A stretch of 64,000 nt of DNA from Comamonadaceae bacterium (GCA_027488985.1 JAIYAR010000017.1:1-64000), one strand, 5' to 3'. Positions 17,778-29,532 are shown, counted from the first letter of the stretch. The notes: generated from the letters alone by a model not told the origin. Made by a program: numbers and translations.

Positions 17778-18656
17778 ATGGCTTCTGAAAACCCTGAAAC
17801 CCATGCCCCATCTGCTGGTGAGTACATTCAGCACCACTTGCAACATTTGCAGAAAAACTTTGACTTCGAGAGCGTCAAGCAAACGAGCATTGTTGATTTC
17901 AGTTTGTTCAACTTGGACTCCGTTTTCTTCTCGGTGGTCTTGGGTGTTTTGGGATGTTTTCTCTTGTGGAATGCAGCCCGCAAGGCAACTTCCGGGGTTC
18001 CAGGTCGTTTCCAGGCAGCTGTAGAAATTCTGTCTGAGATGGTGGAGAACCAGGCCAAGGGTGTGATTCACAACGCCACCAGCCGCAAACTCATTTCTCC
18101 TTTGGCTTTGACCGTGTTTGTCTGGATTTTCCTGATGAACGCTATGGACATGCTGCCGGTCGATTTGATTCCCGCGATCTGGCACAGCGCCGGTCCGGCC
18201 TTGGGCTTCAAGGACTACATGCGCGTCGTTCCCACCGCTGATTTATCGACCACATTGGGCTTGTCCTGCTCTGTTTTGTTTGTTTGCTTGGTTTACAACA
18301 TCAAGATCAAGGGTCTGGGTGGCTGGGCGCACGAACTGATTGCTGCTCCGTTTGGGGACCACTGGGCTCTTTACCCTGTGAACTTCCTGATGCAGATGAT
18401 CGAATACCTTGCCAAAACCGTGTCCCATGGCATGCGGTTGTTCGGCAACATGTTTGCAGGTGAGTTGGTGTTCATGTTGATTGCCCTGATGGGTGGCGGC
18501 TGGGCGCTGTCGGCAACTGGTGTTGGTTTGGCCATTGGTCACATCGTCGCCGGAACCGTGTGGACACTGTTCCACATCCTCGTGATCACCTTGCAAGCCT
18601 TCATCTTTATGATGTTGACGCTGATCTACACCGGTCAAGCGCACGACGCACATTGA
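17778..18656 (+). CDS. atpB: ATP synthase F0 subunit a
   Basis: 292 residues. The essential arginine is Arg220 in SHGMRLFGNMFAGE, facing the c-ring carboxylates. PLALTVFVWIFLMNAMDMLPVD is the other conserved helix. Membrane half-channel subunit for proton translocation. It follows atpI after 13 bases. Confidence 0.96.
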   Translation: MASENPETHAPSAGEYIQHHLQHLQKNFDFESVKQTSIVDFSLFNLDSVFFSVVLGVLGCFLLWNAARKATSGVPGRFQAAVEILSEMVENQAKGVIHNATSRKLISPLALTVFVWIFLMNAMDMLPVDLIPAIWHSAGPALGFKDYMRVVPTADLSTTLGLSCSVLFVCLVYNIKIKGLGGWAHELIAAPFGDHWALYPVNFLMQMIEYLAKTVSHGMRLFGNMFAGELVFMLIALMGGGWALSATGVGLAIGHIVAGTVWTLFHILVITLQAFIFMMLTLIYTGQAHDAH

Positions 18657-18707
18657 TGTAACTTTTTCCCTGTTTCGTTTTTCTTTTTCTTTTCCACTAA
18701 CTTTTAG

Positions 18708-18965
<258 letters not shown>

Positions 18966-19001
18966 TAAACGGCCCCTTCACGTTAGAGAAGGAATCAAAC
19001 C

Positions 19002-19472
19002 GTGAACATTAACGCTACCCTGTTCCTGCAGGCTATCGTTTTTGCGATCCTGGTGTGGTTCACGATGAAATTCGTGTGGCCCCCGATCACAAAAGCGCTG
19101 GACGAGCGGGCACAGAAGATCGCCGACGGCCTTGCTGCCGCCGACAAGGCCAAGGCGGAACTCGCCAATGCCAACAAGCGCGTGGAAGCCGAATTGGCCA
19201 CATCACGCAACGAAACTGCAACCCGCTTGGCTGATGCCGAGCGCCGTGCCCAGACGATTGTCGAAGAAGCCAAGGCTCGCGCCGTGGAGGAAGGCAACCG
19301 CATCATTGCCGCTGCAAAGGCTGAAGCCGAGCAGCAGTCCGTGAAGGCTCGGGACGCTTTGCGTGAACAGGTCGCCGCTCTTGCCGTCAAAGGTGCTGAG
19401 CAGATCCTGCGCAAGGAAGTCAATGCTGGCGTGCACGCAGATTTGCTGTCCCGCCTGAAGACTGAGCTGTAA
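19002..19472 (+). CDS. atpF: ATP synthase F0 subunit b
   Basis: 156 residues. One N-terminal membrane helix ([22 protein letters not shown]) followed by a long charged coiled coil, the peripheral stalk that dimerises and holds F1. AGAGAAGGA lies before the ATG. Confidence 0.96.
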   Translation: MNINATLFLQAIVFAILVWFTMKFVWPPITKALDERAQKIADGLAAADKAKAELANANKRVEAELATSRNETATRLADAERRAQTIVEEAKARAVEEGNRIIAAAKAEAEQQSVKARDALREQVAALAVKGAEQILRKEVNAGVHADLLSRLKTEL

Positions 19473-19481
19473 GGGAATCAC

Positions 19482-20012
19482 ATGGCTGAACTTGCCACCA
19501 TCGCCAGGCCTTATGCCGAAGCTTTGTTCAAGGCTACGCAAGCGGACTTGAGCGCTGCAGCTGTGTGGCTGGACGAACTTGCTGAAGTTGCGCGCAACAG
19601 TCAACTGCAGCAATTCGCCGGCAACCCTAATAGCTCCAACACTCAAGTTTTTGACTTGGTTGCAGGAGTTATCAAGGCTGCATTGCCTGAGCAGGGAAAG
19701 AACTTCCTGCGCACTGTGATCGATAACGGACGCCTCGCAGCGTTGCCGGAAATCGCAGCCCAGTTCCGTGCACTGAAGAACGCCCAAGGCGGCTTTTCTG
19801 ATGCCGTTGTGTACAGCGCCTTCCCGATCGATGCAGCTGCATTGGCGGAAGTCGCCGCTTCTCTCGAGAAGCGTTTCGGCCGCAAACTCAACCTTTCCGT
19901 TGAGTTGGACGCTGAATTGATCGGCGGGATCCGCGTGGTGGTGGGTGACGAAGTTCTTGACACATCCGTCAAGGCCCGTCTAGAACAAATGAAAGTGGCT
20001 CTTTCAGCGTAA
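19482..20012 (+). CDS. atpH: ATP synthase F1 subunit delta
   Basis: 176 residues, beginning [19 protein letters not shown] and ending with the [23 protein letters not shown] segment diagnostic of delta. It links the b-dimer to the top of the alpha3beta3 head. Confidence 0.96.
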   Translation: MAELATIARPYAEALFKATQADLSAAAVWLDELAEVARNSQLQQFAGNPNSSNTQVFDLVAGVIKAALPEQGKNFLRTVIDNGRLAALPEIAAQFRALKNAQGGFSDAVVYSAFPIDAAALAEVAASLEKRFGRKLNLSVELDAELIGGIRVVVGDEVLDTSVKARLEQMKVALSA

Positions 20013-20060
20013 GGCCTTGCCTTTCGCTGTCAGCCCAACCAAAGAAAGAAGGAAAGAGTC

Positions 20061-21614
20061 ATGCAACTCAATCCCGCAGAAATTTCTGAATTGATCAAGA
20101 GCCGCATTGACGGTTTGTCCGCAAGCGCAGACATCCGCAACCAGGGTACCGTGGTTTCTGTGACCGACGGTATCTGCCGCATACACGGTCTGTCCGACGT
20201 GATGCAGGGCGAAATGTTGGAATTCCCCGCCGGTAGCGATGGCTTGCCCACCTACGGTCTGGCCTTGAACCTGGAACGTGATTCCGTAGGTTCCGTGATC
20301 TTGGGTGAGTACGAGCACATCTCCGAAGGCGACACTGTGAAGTGCACAGGACGTATTCTGGAAGTGCCCGTGGGTCCCGAGTTGCGTGGCCGCGTGGTCA
20401 ACGCGCTGGGTCAGCCTATCGACGGCAAAGGCCCTATCAACGCCAAGATGACTGACGTGATCGAAAAGGTGGCACCTGGTGTGATCGCCCGCGAATCCGT
20501 GAGCCAGCCTATGCAGACCGGCCTGAAGTCTATCGACTCCATGGTTCCCGTCGGCCGTGGTCAGCGCGAATTGATCATCGGTGACCGTCAGACCGGCAAG
20601 ACCGCCGTAGCGATTGACGCGATCATCAACCAGAAGGGTCAGAACATGACCTGCGTGTACGTTGCGATCGGTCAGAAGGCTTCTTCTGTCAAGAACGTGG
20701 TGCGCGCTTTGGAACAAGCCGGTGCCATGGAGTACACCATCGTGGTGGCTGCTACCGCCTCTGAATCTGCTGCGATGCAGTACGTGTCTGCCTACTCCGG
20801 CTGCACCATGGGCGAGTACTTCCGTGACCGTGGCGAAGACGCTCTGATCGTGTACGACGACTTGTCCAAGCAAGCAGTGGCCTATCGCCAGGTTTCCTTG
20901 TTGTTGCGTCGTCCTCCGGGCCGCGAAGCCTACCCCGGCGATGTGTTCTATCTCCACAGCCGTTTGCTGGAACGCGCAGCTCGCGTGAACGCTGACTACG
21001 TGGAAGCCTTCACCAAGGGCGCCGTGAAGGGCAAGACCGGTTCTTTGACCGCGTTGCCAATCATCGAAACCCAAGCAGGTGACGTTTCAGCTTTCGTTCC
21101 TACCAACGTGATTTCCATCACTGACGGTCAGATCTTCTTGGAAACCTCGCTGTTCAACGCCGGTATCCGCCCCGCTATCAACGCCGGTATCTCCGTGTCC
21201 CGCGTCGGTGGTGCAGCGCAAACCAAGCTGGTAAAGAACCTGTCCGGTGGTATCCGTACCGACTTGGCCCAGTACCGAGAGTTGGCTGCGTTCGCGCAGT
21301 TCGCCTCCGATCTGGACGAAGCGACCCGCAAGCAGCTGGACCGTGGTGCGCGCGTGACTGAATTGCTGAAGCAAGCCCAGTACAGCCCCCTGACCATCAG
21401 CCTGATGGGCGCGACGCTGTTTGCCGTGAACAAGGGTTTCATGGACGACATCGAAGTGAAGAAGGTACTGGCGTTCGAACACGGCCTGCATGCTTTCCTG
21501 AAGGACAAGCACGCTGCCTTGTTGGCCAAGCTGGAAGCAGACAAGGCTATGGACAAGGATGCTGAAGCTGAGTTGAATGCCGCAATTGCTGCGTTCAAGA
21601 AGTCTTTCGCCTAA
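20061..21614 (+). CDS. atpA: ATP synthase F1 subunit alpha
   Basis: 517 residues. The P-loop GDRQTGKT is at 174-181; the DELSEED-equivalent and the [17 protein letters not shown] signature are present (residues about 373-389). Non-catalytic nucleotide-binding subunit. Preceded by GAAGGAAAG. Confidence 0.97.
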   Translation: MQLNPAEISELIKSRIDGLSASADIRNQGTVVSVTDGICRIHGLSDVMQGEMLEFPAGSDGLPTYGLALNLERDSVGSVILGEYEHISEGDTVKCTGRILEVPVGPELRGRVVNALGQPIDGKGPINAKMTDVIEKVAPGVIARESVSQPMQTGLKSIDSMVPVGRGQRELIIGDRQTGKTAVAIDAIINQKGQNMTCVYVAIGQKASSVKNVVRALEQAGAMEYTIVVAATASESAAMQYVSAYSGCTMGEYFRDRGEDALIVYDDLSKQAVAYRQVSLLLRRPPGREAYPGDVFYLHSRLLERAARVNADYVEAFTKGAVKGKTGSLTALPIIETQAGDVSAFVPTNVISITDGQIFLETSLFNAGIRPAINAGISVSRVGGAAQTKLVKNLSGGIRTDLAQYRELAAFAQFASDLDEATRKQLDRGARVTELLKQAQYSPLTISLMGATLFAVNKGFMDDIEVKKVLAFEHGLHAFLKDKHAALLAKLEADKAMDKDAEAELNAAIAAFKKSFA

Positions 21615-21643
21615 TTCCGACCTGATGACCCAAGGAGCCTTGT

Positions 21644-22522
21644 ATGGCAGCAGGTAAGGAAATACGCGGCAAGATCAAATCGGTGGAAAACACCAAGAAG
21701 ATCACCAAGGCCATGGAAATGGTGGCCGCATCCAAAATGCGCAAAGCGCAGGACCGGATGCGGGCTGCCCGTCCGTATAGCGACAAGATTCGCAATATTG
21801 CTACCAACCTCGGCAAGGCCAATCCGGAATACACGCACGCATTCATGCAGACCAACGACGCAAAGACCTCTGGGTTTATCGTCGTGACCACAGACAAGGG
21901 TCTGTGCGGTGGTATGAACACCAACGTGCTACGTTCCGTGACCGGCAAGCTGCGCGATTTGCAGGCTGCAGGTGTTTCGGCGCATGCAGTGGCAATCGGT
22001 AACAAGGGCTTGGGTTTCTTGAACCGTGTGGGCGCCAAAGTGGTTTCGCACGCAACCCAGTTGGGCGATACGCCCCACCTCGACAAGCTCATCGGGCCAG
22101 TCAAGGTATTGCTGGATGCATATGTCAAGGGTGAAGTGAATGCGGTGTACCTGTGCTACACCAAGTTCATCAACACCATGAAGCAGGAACCTGTGGTTCA
22201 GCAGTTGTTGCCTCTGTCTGCTGCGCAGATGGAAGCTGAATCTCAAGCCAGTGGTTCCAACCACGCTTGGGATTACATCTACGAACCCGATGCGCAAGCG
22301 GTGATTGACGATCTGTTGACCCGTTACGTCGAGGCACTGGTGTACCAGGCTGTGGCCGAAAACATGGCGTCTGAGCAATCGGCGCGCATGGTGGCCATGA
22401 AGGCTGCGACGGACAACGCGGGAAGCGTGATTGGTGAACTGAAGCTGGTCTACAACAAGACCCGTCAAGCCGCCATTACCAAAGAGTTGTCGGAAATCGT
22501 GGCCGGTGCCGCGGCGGTGTAA
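21644..22522 (+). CDS. atpG: ATP synthase F1 subunit gamma
   Basis: 292 residues. The two long helices of the rotor shaft are at the ends ([20 protein letters not shown] and the C-terminal [20 protein letters not shown]). DKGLCGGMN near residue 85 is conserved. Confidence 0.97.
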   Translation: MAAGKEIRGKIKSVENTKKITKAMEMVAASKMRKAQDRMRAARPYSDKIRNIATNLGKANPEYTHAFMQTNDAKTSGFIVVTTDKGLCGGMNTNVLRSVTGKLRDLQAAGVSAHAVAIGNKGLGFLNRVGAKVVSHATQLGDTPHLDKLIGPVKVLLDAYVKGEVNAVYLCYTKFINTMKQEPVVQQLLPLSAAQMEAESQASGSNHAWDYIYEPDAQAVIDDLLTRYVEALVYQAVAENMASEQSARMVAMKAATDNAGSVIGELKLVYNKTRQAAITKELSEIVAGAAAV

Positions 22523-22565
22523 ACCGTACCGCACGGAAGCATCCGAGTTTTTGTTAAAGATTTAA

Positions 22566-23996
<1,431 letters not shown>

Positions 23997-23999
23997 GTC

Positions 24000-24416
24000 A
24001 TGAACACCATCCACGTTGATGTGGTCAGTGCAGAAGAGTCCATCTTCTCCGGTGAAGCCGTCTTCGTGGCGCTTCCCGGTGAGGCTGGCGAGCTGGGTAT
24101 CAAGCCCCGCCACACGCCCCTGATCACGCGCATCAAGCCCGGCTCGGTGCGCATTCAGAAGGCCGATGGCAGCGAAGAGTTTGTGTTCGTGGCCGGCGGC
24201 TTACTGGAAGTGCAGCCTCACTGCGTGACCGTGTTGTCTGACACCGCTATTCGCGGTAAAGACCTGGACGAGGAAAAATCCAATGCTGCTAAAGCTGCTG
24301 CGGAAGAAGCCTTGAAGAATGCCAAGAGCGAAATCGACATTGCCCGTATTCAATCGGAAATCGCGGTGATGGCCGCAGAGATCTCGGCGGCCCGCAAGTT
24401 CCTCAGGAAGAAATAA
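24000..24416 (+). CDS. atpC: ATP synthase F1 subunit epsilon
   Basis: 138 residues. N-terminal beta-sandwich ([25 protein letters not shown]) and two C-terminal helices that can inhibit rotation in relatives. Three bases after atpD; ends the operon. Confidence 0.96.
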   Translation: MNTIHVDVVSAEESIFSGEAVFVALPGEAGELGIKPRHTPLITRIKPGSVRIQKADGSEEFVFVAGGLLEVQPHCVTVLSDTAIRGKDLDEEKSNAAKAAAEEALKNAKSEIDIARIQSEIAVMAAEISAARKFLRKK

Positions 24417-24436
24417 GCTTTTGGCTTAACAACCTC

Positions 24437-24467
24437 ACAAAGCCACCTACGGGTGGCTTTGTTGTTT
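24437..24467 (+). terminator. Terminator of the atp operon
   Basis: An 11-bp perfect stem (ACAAAGCCACC, 24437-24447, with 24452-24462), loop TACG, then TGTTT. It lies 20 bases after the atpC stop and just before the convergent TPM gene, whose 3' end it may also serve. Confidence 0.88.
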
Positions 24468-24474
24468 CTGCAAA

Positions 24475-24996
24475 CTACAGGATGACGGGTTGATCCGCCA
24501 GCTCATTCGGATTGGTCTGTCCGGGAACCAGTGGGAAATGCTGAGACAGTACGCCACTGACCGCAAGAATTGCTTCCTCAATACCCGCTTCCCACTCTCC
24601 GCTATGAAGGTGCGAACTGAGTCTGCTGACGATCGACGACCAAAGCGCCTCTGGAACCCGTTGATGAATTCCGCGATCTGCGACCACCTCGATAGCACGT
24701 TCGGCAAGGCAGAGGTAAATCAAAACGCCATTGTTGTGCTCTGTGTCCCATATCCCTAAGTCAGAGAATTGTGAGAGGGCGCGCCGCCGCAACAATTCAG
24801 GCATGGTCTCAGCTGCCAGAAGGTAGTCCGCGGGCAATCCGGATTCAATGCATACCCGCACCTCACCGTTATGCGTGCGCTCATGATCGGCAATCAGCCG
24901 GACGATACGATCGCCGAGGTTCTTCGGCAATTGTTGTGCAGCGTCATCGGCCCACCGGTGCCTCAACCATCGCAAAATCTGCGGGACCATTACCAA
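24475..24996 (-). CDS. TPM-domain protein (small, cytoplasmic)
   Basis: 173 residues with a TPM-type fold: DHERTHNGEVRVCIESG, then LGIWDTEHNNGVLIYLCLAERAIEVVADRGIHQRV. That last pattern (NNGVLIY...R.IEVVADRGI) is the TPM core found in YgcG-like and photosystem repair proteins. No signal peptide. It overlaps the upstream TPM gene by seven bases, making lemA-TPM-TPM an operon. Biochemical role unknown. Confidence 0.85.
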   Translation of the reverse strand: MVMVPQILRWLRHRWADDAAQQLPKNLGDRIVRLIADHERTHNGEVRVCIESGLPADYLLAAETMPELLRRRALSQFSDLGIWDTEHNNGVLIYLCLAERAIEVVADRGIHQRVPEALWSSIVSRLSSHLHSGEWEAGIEEAILAVSGVLSQHFPLVPGQTNPNELADQPVIL

Positions 24997-25898
24997 CCCC
25001 CCGAGGCGCCGCCGCCCCCGAAATTACCACCGCCCCCGGAGCGGAATCCACCACTACTGGAGCTGCCGCCCCAAGACAAATGGTTGCCAACGCCACCAGT
25101 TGGATGAGAGCCACCCCCCACAGCGTTACGCCCGGCAGCGCTCAGGAGCGTCATGACCCAACCCGCGACGCCCGCAAGACCCGCAAGCCACCACGTCCGT
25201 GTCACAAAATACACGATTCCCAGGCACGCAAGCCCAACAAGTAAGGAGCCAGCCCTTGTGCCGAAAACCCGGCGCACCATGCTTCCTGCAACCGCAGACG
25301 CAAAGAAAAGGAAAACACCAAGATCCAGCCATTGAAAACCGTTGTCTTGCAAGCCGGATGGTTTGTCGGATGCTGGCGCGGGTAGCCCTTCATTGCGAAT
25401 CAACACGGACAACTGGTCGACGCCCGCATCTAAGCCGGAAAAAAACTCACCCTGCTTGAACCGGGGCGCAATGGATTGGCTGATCACTCGGCTGGCCATC
25501 AGGTCGGGCACAGCACCTTCCAAGGTCTTGGCGACTTCTATGCGAATCTTGCGGTCCTCTTTGGCAACCAGGACGATAAGACCGTCGCCCACTTCACGGC
25601 GCCCGATCTTCCAAGTGTTGCCGACCCGGTTCGCAAAGGCAGCAATGTCTTCCGGAGCGGTGGTGTTGACCATCAACACCACGACTTGACTGCCGGATGC
25701 GGACTCGAGCTCAGCAAGCTTCTCTTCCAACACCGAGCGCTCTGCCGCGCTCAAGGTGCCGGTGTTGTCGATCACGCGGCCCGATAGCTCAGGCACCTGA
25801 AGCAATGTCTGGCCGACCGTTGCAAAGGGTATGAATAAACACAGCCCGAGCAGGCCCAGTCGGAAAGCCGTGCGAAGTTTCCTCCAAGAGAATGCCAC
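24990..25898 (-). CDS. TPM-domain membrane protein (YgcG-like)
   Basis: 302 residues. Signal peptide in the first 30 residues, periplasmic TPM domain (GRVIDNTGTLSAAERSVLEEKL, VGDGLIVLVAKEDRKIRIEV), then two or three membrane helices (about 190-250) and a Gly/Ser-rich tail ending GGGGASGGW. Glycine-rich tails are typical of YgcG proteins. Next to lemA, the usual partner. Confidence 0.88.
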   Translation of the reverse strand: MAFSWRKLRTAFRLGLLGLCLFIPFATVGQTLLQVPELSGRVIDNTGTLSAAERSVLEEKLAELESASGSQVVVLMVNTTAPEDIAAFANRVGNTWKIGRREVGDGLIVLVAKEDRKIRIEVAKTLEGAVPDLMASRVISQSIAPRFKQGEFFSGLDAGVDQLSVLIRNEGLPAPASDKPSGLQDNGFQWLDLGVFLFFASAVAGSMVRRVFGTRAGSLLVGLACLGIVYFVTRTWWLAGLAGVAGWVMTLLSAAGRNAVGGGSHPTGGVGNHLSWGGSSSSGGFRSGGGGNFGGGGASGGW

Positions 25899-25904
25899 AG
25901 CTTG

Positions 25905-26534
25905 CTACTTCTTCTCAAAGTCCACTGTGGGGGGCGCGCTGATCACTGCCTCGTTCGCCACCGTGAAGGCAGGTTTGGGCTGGTAGCTGAACAGCATGGC
26001 CGTCAAATTGCTGGGAAAGCTGCGTGCCAGCACGTTGTAATCCTGCACGGCTTGAATGTAACGATTGCGCGCCACAGTGATGCGGTTTTCAGTACCTTCG
26101 AGTTGGACGCGTAGGTCGCTGAAGCCTTGGTTGGCTTTGAGATTCGGATACTGCTCGCTCACGACCATCAAGCGGCTCAACGCACCTCCAAGATCACCCT
26201 GTGCCTTCTGGAACTTGGCAAATGCGTCAGGGTTGCTCAGCGTCTCAGGGCTCACTTGCATCGACGTAGCCTTGGCGCGGGCCTCTACCACTTTGATCAA
26301 TGTGTCCTGCTCAAACGCGGCCTCGCCTTTCACGGTCGCCACAATGTTGGGTACCAAGTCCGCGCGACGCTGGTATTGGTTCAGTACCTCGCTCCATGCA
26401 GCACGCGTCTGCTCATCCAGGCGTTGAAAATCGTTGTAGCCACAGCCTGTCAGGGCTGCTGAGCACGCCAAGACGCTGACCAGTGCAAGGCAGCGCAGAA
26501 ATCGCCGGAAAACAGGGAATGAATTCAGTTGCAT
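25905..26534 (-). CDS. lemA: LemA family lipoprotein
   Basis: 209 residues from ATG 26534, with GGAGG eight bases upstream (a start at 26558 is weaker). Lipobox LTGC (Cys about residue 31). The helical LemA domain shows YQRRADLVPNIVATVKG, ARNRYIQAVQDYN and FPSNLTAMLF. The exact function is unknown; partner genes suggest a membrane stress module. Confidence 0.9.
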   Translation of the reverse strand: MQLNSFPVFRRFLRCLALVSVLACSAALTGCGYNDFQRLDEQTRAAWSEVLNQYQRRADLVPNIVATVKGEAAFEQDTLIKVVEARAKATSMQVSPETLSNPDAFAKFQKAQGDLGGALSRLMVVSEQYPNLKANQGFSDLRVQLEGTENRITVARNRYIQAVQDYNVLARSFPSNLTAMLFSYQPKPAFTVANEAVISAPPTVDFEKK

Positions 26535-26598
26535 CAAAATGCCTCCACCAGTAAGCAATCCCGCATCCTACCTCTGACGCACTGCACAAGGGGCACAG

Positions 26599-27072
26599 AT
26601 GCGGGAGAATGCGCGCATGCCAAGACACAAAGCCACATTACACGCCGTCATGGGCGGCACCCCCGACGAAGTGGAAGCCGCCTTCTATGAAGCCCTGCAG
26701 CGGGGCGATATCGATCAGCTCATGGCTTGCTGGGCTGACGAGGATGAGATTGCATGCATCCACCCGGGCGGCGCCAGGCTCTGCGGTGCGGGGGCGATAC
26801 GCGCGGCGTTTGAAGCCATGTTTGCCCAGGGCGGTGCCGTGCATGTGCGACCCGAACACATACGCAGGGTAGATTCGCTGGCCAGTGCCGTGCACCATGT
26901 ACTGGAGAAGGTGGACATCCTGACCCCCGAAGGCCCGGGAAGTGCCCATGTGATTGCTACCAACGTGTATCACAAGACCGCACAAGGCTGGCGCCTGGTC
27001 GTGCACCACGCAAGCCCCGGCACGCCTGAAGACGCCAGTTCGTCGCTGCAAACACCCCAGGTGCTGCATTAA
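26599..27072 (+). CDS. SnoaL-like / DUF4440-type protein
   Basis: 157 residues. An NTF2-like cone fold is suggested by VEAAFYEALQRGDIDQLMACWADEDEIACIHPGG and the closing HVIATNVYHKTAQGWRLVVHHASP. Such proteins bind or isomerise small molecules; the substrate is unknown. Start uncertain between ATG 26599 (AAGGGG upstream) and ATG 26617. Divergent from lemA. Confidence 0.82.
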   Translation: MRENARMPRHKATLHAVMGGTPDEVEAAFYEALQRGDIDQLMACWADEDEIACIHPGGARLCGAGAIRAAFEAMFAQGGAVHVRPEHIRRVDSLASAVHHVLEKVDILTPEGPGSAHVIATNVYHKTAQGWRLVVHHASPGTPEDASSSLQTPQVLH

Positions 27073-27077
27073 AAGTG

Positions 27078-27124
27078 AATTTGGCCCTTATGGATAGTGC
27101 GCGAACAGCTATGAATTATGTAGC
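27078..27124 (-). repeat. 48-nt two-hairpin repeat, copy 4 (spans a start codon)
   Basis: Reverse-strand copy: GCTACATAATTCATAGC, TGTTCGCGCACTATCC, then AAGGGCCAAATTC. It begins in the short gap after the SnoaL-like gene and runs into the hydrolase gene, whose first codons (ATG AAT TAT GTA GC) are repeat sequence. Confidence 0.68.
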
Positions 27125-28109
27125 GCCCGCTTGGCTGCCCGGTGGAAACCTGCAAACCATCTGGCCGGCCCTTTACTCACGCCGGGTATTTGGTCCGCAT
27201 CCGACCTACCGGCGGGAGCGATGGACGACGACTGATCAGGACTTCATCGATGTGGACTGGCTGGAAAACACCAATACCCACGACGGCGCACCTTTGCTGG
27301 TCCTGTTTCATGGACTGGAGGGGACCTCCCGCAGTCACTACTCTGAAGCATTCGCCGATTTCGCCAGCTCCAGGAACATGGCCTATGCGGTACCGCACTT
27401 TCGCGGTTGCAGTGGCGAAATCAATCGTGCACCGCGTGCCTATCACTCGGGTGACCATGAAGAGATCGGCTGGATTCTTCAGCAGTTCCGCAATCGCCAC
27501 CGCGGACCGCTGGTGGCAGTAGGTGTTTCACTTGGGGGCAATGCGCTGTTGCGCTGGGCCCAAGAGGCCGGAGAAACCGCGCAGGCAACGGCACATGCCG
27601 TGGCCGCAGTGTGTTCGCCGATCGACCTCGCAGCCGGCGGATACGCCATAGGCAAGGGATTCAACCGCCTGGTCTACACCCGCATGTTCCTCAAGACCAT
27701 GGTGCCCAAAGCGATTCAGAAACTGGAGCAGTTTCCGGGACTGTTTGACGGAGAGGCTTTGCTAGCCGCCCGCGACCTGTATGAGTTCGACAATCTCTTC
27801 ACAGCACCGCTACATGGCTTCAAAAGCACGGAAGACTATTGGGCACGCGCCTCGGCGAAGCCCCACCTCCACCGGATTCGTATCCCCGCCTTGGTGGTGA
27901 ACGCACGCAATGATCCTTTTGTGCCGGCGTGGTGCTTGCCGTCACAGGCCGATGTCGGTGCGCATGTGACGCTGTGGCAGCCCGCACACGGCGGGCATGT
28001 CGGTTTCCCGCATGGTCGGGTGCCCGGCCATGTGCGCACCATGCCGGACGCCGTGGGATCGTGGCTGCTTAGAGATTTGGTTTCATCGGATCGGCCTGTC
28101 CATGGATGA
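27111..28109 (+). CDS. YheT-family alpha/beta hydrolase
   Basis: 332 residues from ATG 27111 (MNYVAPAWLPGGNLQTIWPAL, the usual YheT opening); an ATG at 27075 lies in repeat sequence. Oxyanion region LFHGLEGTSRSHY, nucleophile elbow GVSLGGNALLRW, acid VNARNDPFVP, and His in HGGHVGF. Predicted esterase or lipase-like enzyme of the AB-hydrolase-4 group, substrate unknown. It overlaps the next gene by eight bases. Confidence 0.88.
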   Translation: MNYVAPAWLPGGNLQTIWPALYSRRVFGPHPTYRRERWTTTDQDFIDVDWLENTNTHDGAPLLVLFHGLEGTSRSHYSEAFADFASSRNMAYAVPHFRGCSGEINRAPRAYHSGDHEEIGWILQQFRNRHRGPLVAVGVSLGGNALLRWAQEAGETAQATAHAVAAVCSPIDLAAGGYAIGKGFNRLVYTRMFLKTMVPKAIQKLEQFPGLFDGEALLAARDLYEFDNLFTAPLHGFKSTEDYWARASAKPHLHRIRIPALVVNARNDPFVPAWCLPSQADVGAHVTLWQPAHGGHVGFPHGRVPGHVRTMPDAVGSWLLRDLVSSDRPVHG

Positions 28110-28644
28110 CATCGTCAAGCAGGCCATGGCCAAGTGGCCGAATGTGCCAGATTGCTTTGGTTGGCTGGGACTGGACGGCCGTGGCGACTGGTATCTCCGC
28201 GATGATGCGGCGCAGGCTGTCGGCGCATTCAACAGCGGTAAACCCGGCGCCAAGGGCAGCCGCTTGCAGCACGAAAAGTTGATTGACTTCATTCAGCGCA
28301 ATTACGGCGCAGATCCCAAAGGGCGCTGGTTTTTCCAGAACGGGCCGCAGCGTGTGTACGTTGAACTCCAATACACGCCATGGATCTGGCGCATAGAAGA
28401 CGGCGGGCTTGTCCATGCCCATACAGGCACGCCAACCTCCGTTCAAGCCAGCTACCTCGATGAGTCGGGCCTTCTCTATCTGTCGGCGCCACAGGGCATT
28501 GGCCTTATTCACACAGCCGACATGGAGCGCGCAGCGATGCTGGTGGAACAAGGCGTCTGGTCACCTCAAGAAGTCTCAGCCGCCACGCTGGAATCGCAAT
28601 TCGGTTTTGTTCGCAGTCCTGCGTTGACTGCCAACAAAACCTGA
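28102..28644 (+). CDS. Conserved hypothetical protein
   Basis: 180 residues from ATG 28102 (MDDIVKQAMAKWPNVPDCFGW). The in-frame extension to 27997 is inside the hydrolase gene. Notable segments: LGLDGRGDWYLRDD, PKGRWFFQNGPQRVYVELQYTPWIWR. I recall it as a Burkholderiales-wide uncharacterised family found next to this hydrolase and cytochrome c, but cannot name a function. No signal peptide or membrane helix. Confidence 0.75.
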   Translation: MDDIVKQAMAKWPNVPDCFGWLGLDGRGDWYLRDDAAQAVGAFNSGKPGAKGSRLQHEKLIDFIQRNYGADPKGRWFFQNGPQRVYVELQYTPWIWRIEDGGLVHAHTGTPTSVQASYLDESGLLYLSAPQGIGLIHTADMERAAMLVEQGVWSPQEVSAATLESQFGFVRSPALTANKT

Positions 28645-28648
28645 TTTT

Positions 28649-28696
28649 GCTATCAAAAACATAGCCTTCCGCGCAGTATCTATGGGCGCCAGAGAC
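28649..28696 (+). repeat. 48-nt two-hairpin repeat, copy 5 (intergenic)
   Basis: GCTATCAAAAACATAGC, then CTTCCGCGCAGTATC and GGGCGCCAGAGAC. It lies between convergent genes and ends where the terminator hairpin begins. Confidence 0.75.
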
Positions 28697-28724
28697 AAAA
28701 AAGCCGACAAAATGTCGGCTTTTT
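28697..28724. terminator. Bidirectional terminator
   Basis: An 11-bp stem (AAAAGCCGACA, 28699-28709, with 28713-28723), loop AAA, with A runs on one side and T on the other, so it can work for both convergent genes. Confidence 0.88.
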
Positions 28725-28741
28725 CAGGAGCGGGGATGTGA

Positions 28742-29266
28742 TTACTTTGCTTCTGCAGCGGGCTTGGCAGGTTCCGTAAATTTGCCGCCAGCCGCATTCG
28801 CCATGAACACAACAGCGCGTGCAATCTCGTAGTCCGCCAGGTCTCCGCCGCCTTGGGCACCCATCGCGCCCTTGCCTTTGATTGCCGAGTTGTACAACGC
28901 TTCAAAGCCGGTCTTGACCCGGGGAGCCCATGCAGCGGTATCGCCGAATTTGGGTGCACCGGCTGCACCGGCAGCGTGGCAGGCCATGCACTGGGCTTTG
29001 TAAGCATCTTCACCCGACTTCATTTCGCGATTGGCATCACGGATTTCGACAGAGCCTACTTTTTGGATCCGCTCTGCAATGGCCTTTTCCATGTTGACCG
29101 AGCCCGCGGCCGGCTTGTTCCCGGAGGTGACGTAGTACACGAGGCCGATGATCACAAAAATTGGAATCACAAAGGAAAAAAAGGATGCCAACAGCAGCTG
29201 CTTGGGCGTCTTGATAGGGCCGGTGTGGTCTTCTTCGTGCCCGGTGGCGTGGCTGTTGTCGCTCAT
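28742..29266 (-). CDS. Membrane-anchored cytochrome c (cytochrome c5-like)
   Basis: 174 residues from ATG 29266 (MSDNSHATGHEEDHTG). An N-terminal His-rich cytoplasmic part, a single membrane helix (LLLASFFSFVIPIFVIIGLVYY) and a periplasmic class I haem domain with CMACH and the downstream Met in GAMGAQGGG. Electron carrier, probably toward a terminal oxidase. Followed by an alanine-rich tail. Confidence 0.9.
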   Translation of the reverse strand: MSDNSHATGHEEDHTGPIKTPKQLLLASFFSFVIPIFVIIGLVYYVTSGNKPAAGSVNMEKAIAERIQKVGSVEIRDANREMKSGEDAYKAQCMACHAAGAAGAPKFGDTAAWAPRVKTGFEALYNSAIKGKGAMGAQGGGDLADYEIARAVVFMANAAGGKFTEPAKPAAEAK

Positions 29267-29353
29267 GTGTGTCCTCAAATTAATCGGGGGCTTTCAATCT
29301 GCTGGCGATTATAGCGGTCGCCCCTTTGAAAACACCTACAATCCCGCTCGGAT

Positions 29354-29392
29354 GCGGCTGTAGCTCAGTGGATAGAGTATTGGCCTCCGAAG
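29354..29392 (+). pseudogene. 5' half of the host tRNA-Arg(CCG), cut by island insertion
   Basis: Acceptor 5' strand GCGGCTG, D-arm, anticodon-stem 5' strand TTGGC and loop CTCCGAA, then G and unrelated island DNA. A TACAAT box lies 12 bases upstream, like that of the intact copy. Joined to 40098-40134 it gives a complete 76-base tRNA whose TTGGC pairs with GCCAA. As it stands it cannot fold as a tRNA. Confidence 0.9.
29380..29392. other. Left attachment core of the island
   Basis: TTGGCCTCCGAAG, identical to 40085-40097. The shared block extends about eight bases further left with three mismatches. It covers the anticodon stem and loop of the tRNA, a known target class for tyrosine recombinases. 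Confidence 0.8.
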
Positions 29393-29508
29393 ATTATCTT
29401 CAAGATAAACGCAGCCTTTGCCCAAGCGGCTTCCCGCGGTAGTGGCCACTTCACCCCGGTAATTTGGTCCAAATGACGGGCTGAGGCTAAAACCCTTTGA
29501 CTAGACCT

Positions 29509-29529
29509 AACTCCTTACCAATTGGAGTT
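29509..29529 (+). promoter_or_regulatory. Hairpin over the integrase ribosome binding site
   Basis: AACTCC (29509-29514) can pair with GGAGTT (29524-29529), which contains the GGAG used by the GTG start at 29533. The 6-bp stem with a 9-base loop could limit integrase translation. Short, so tentative. Confidence 0.35.
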
Positions 29530-29532
29530 TCA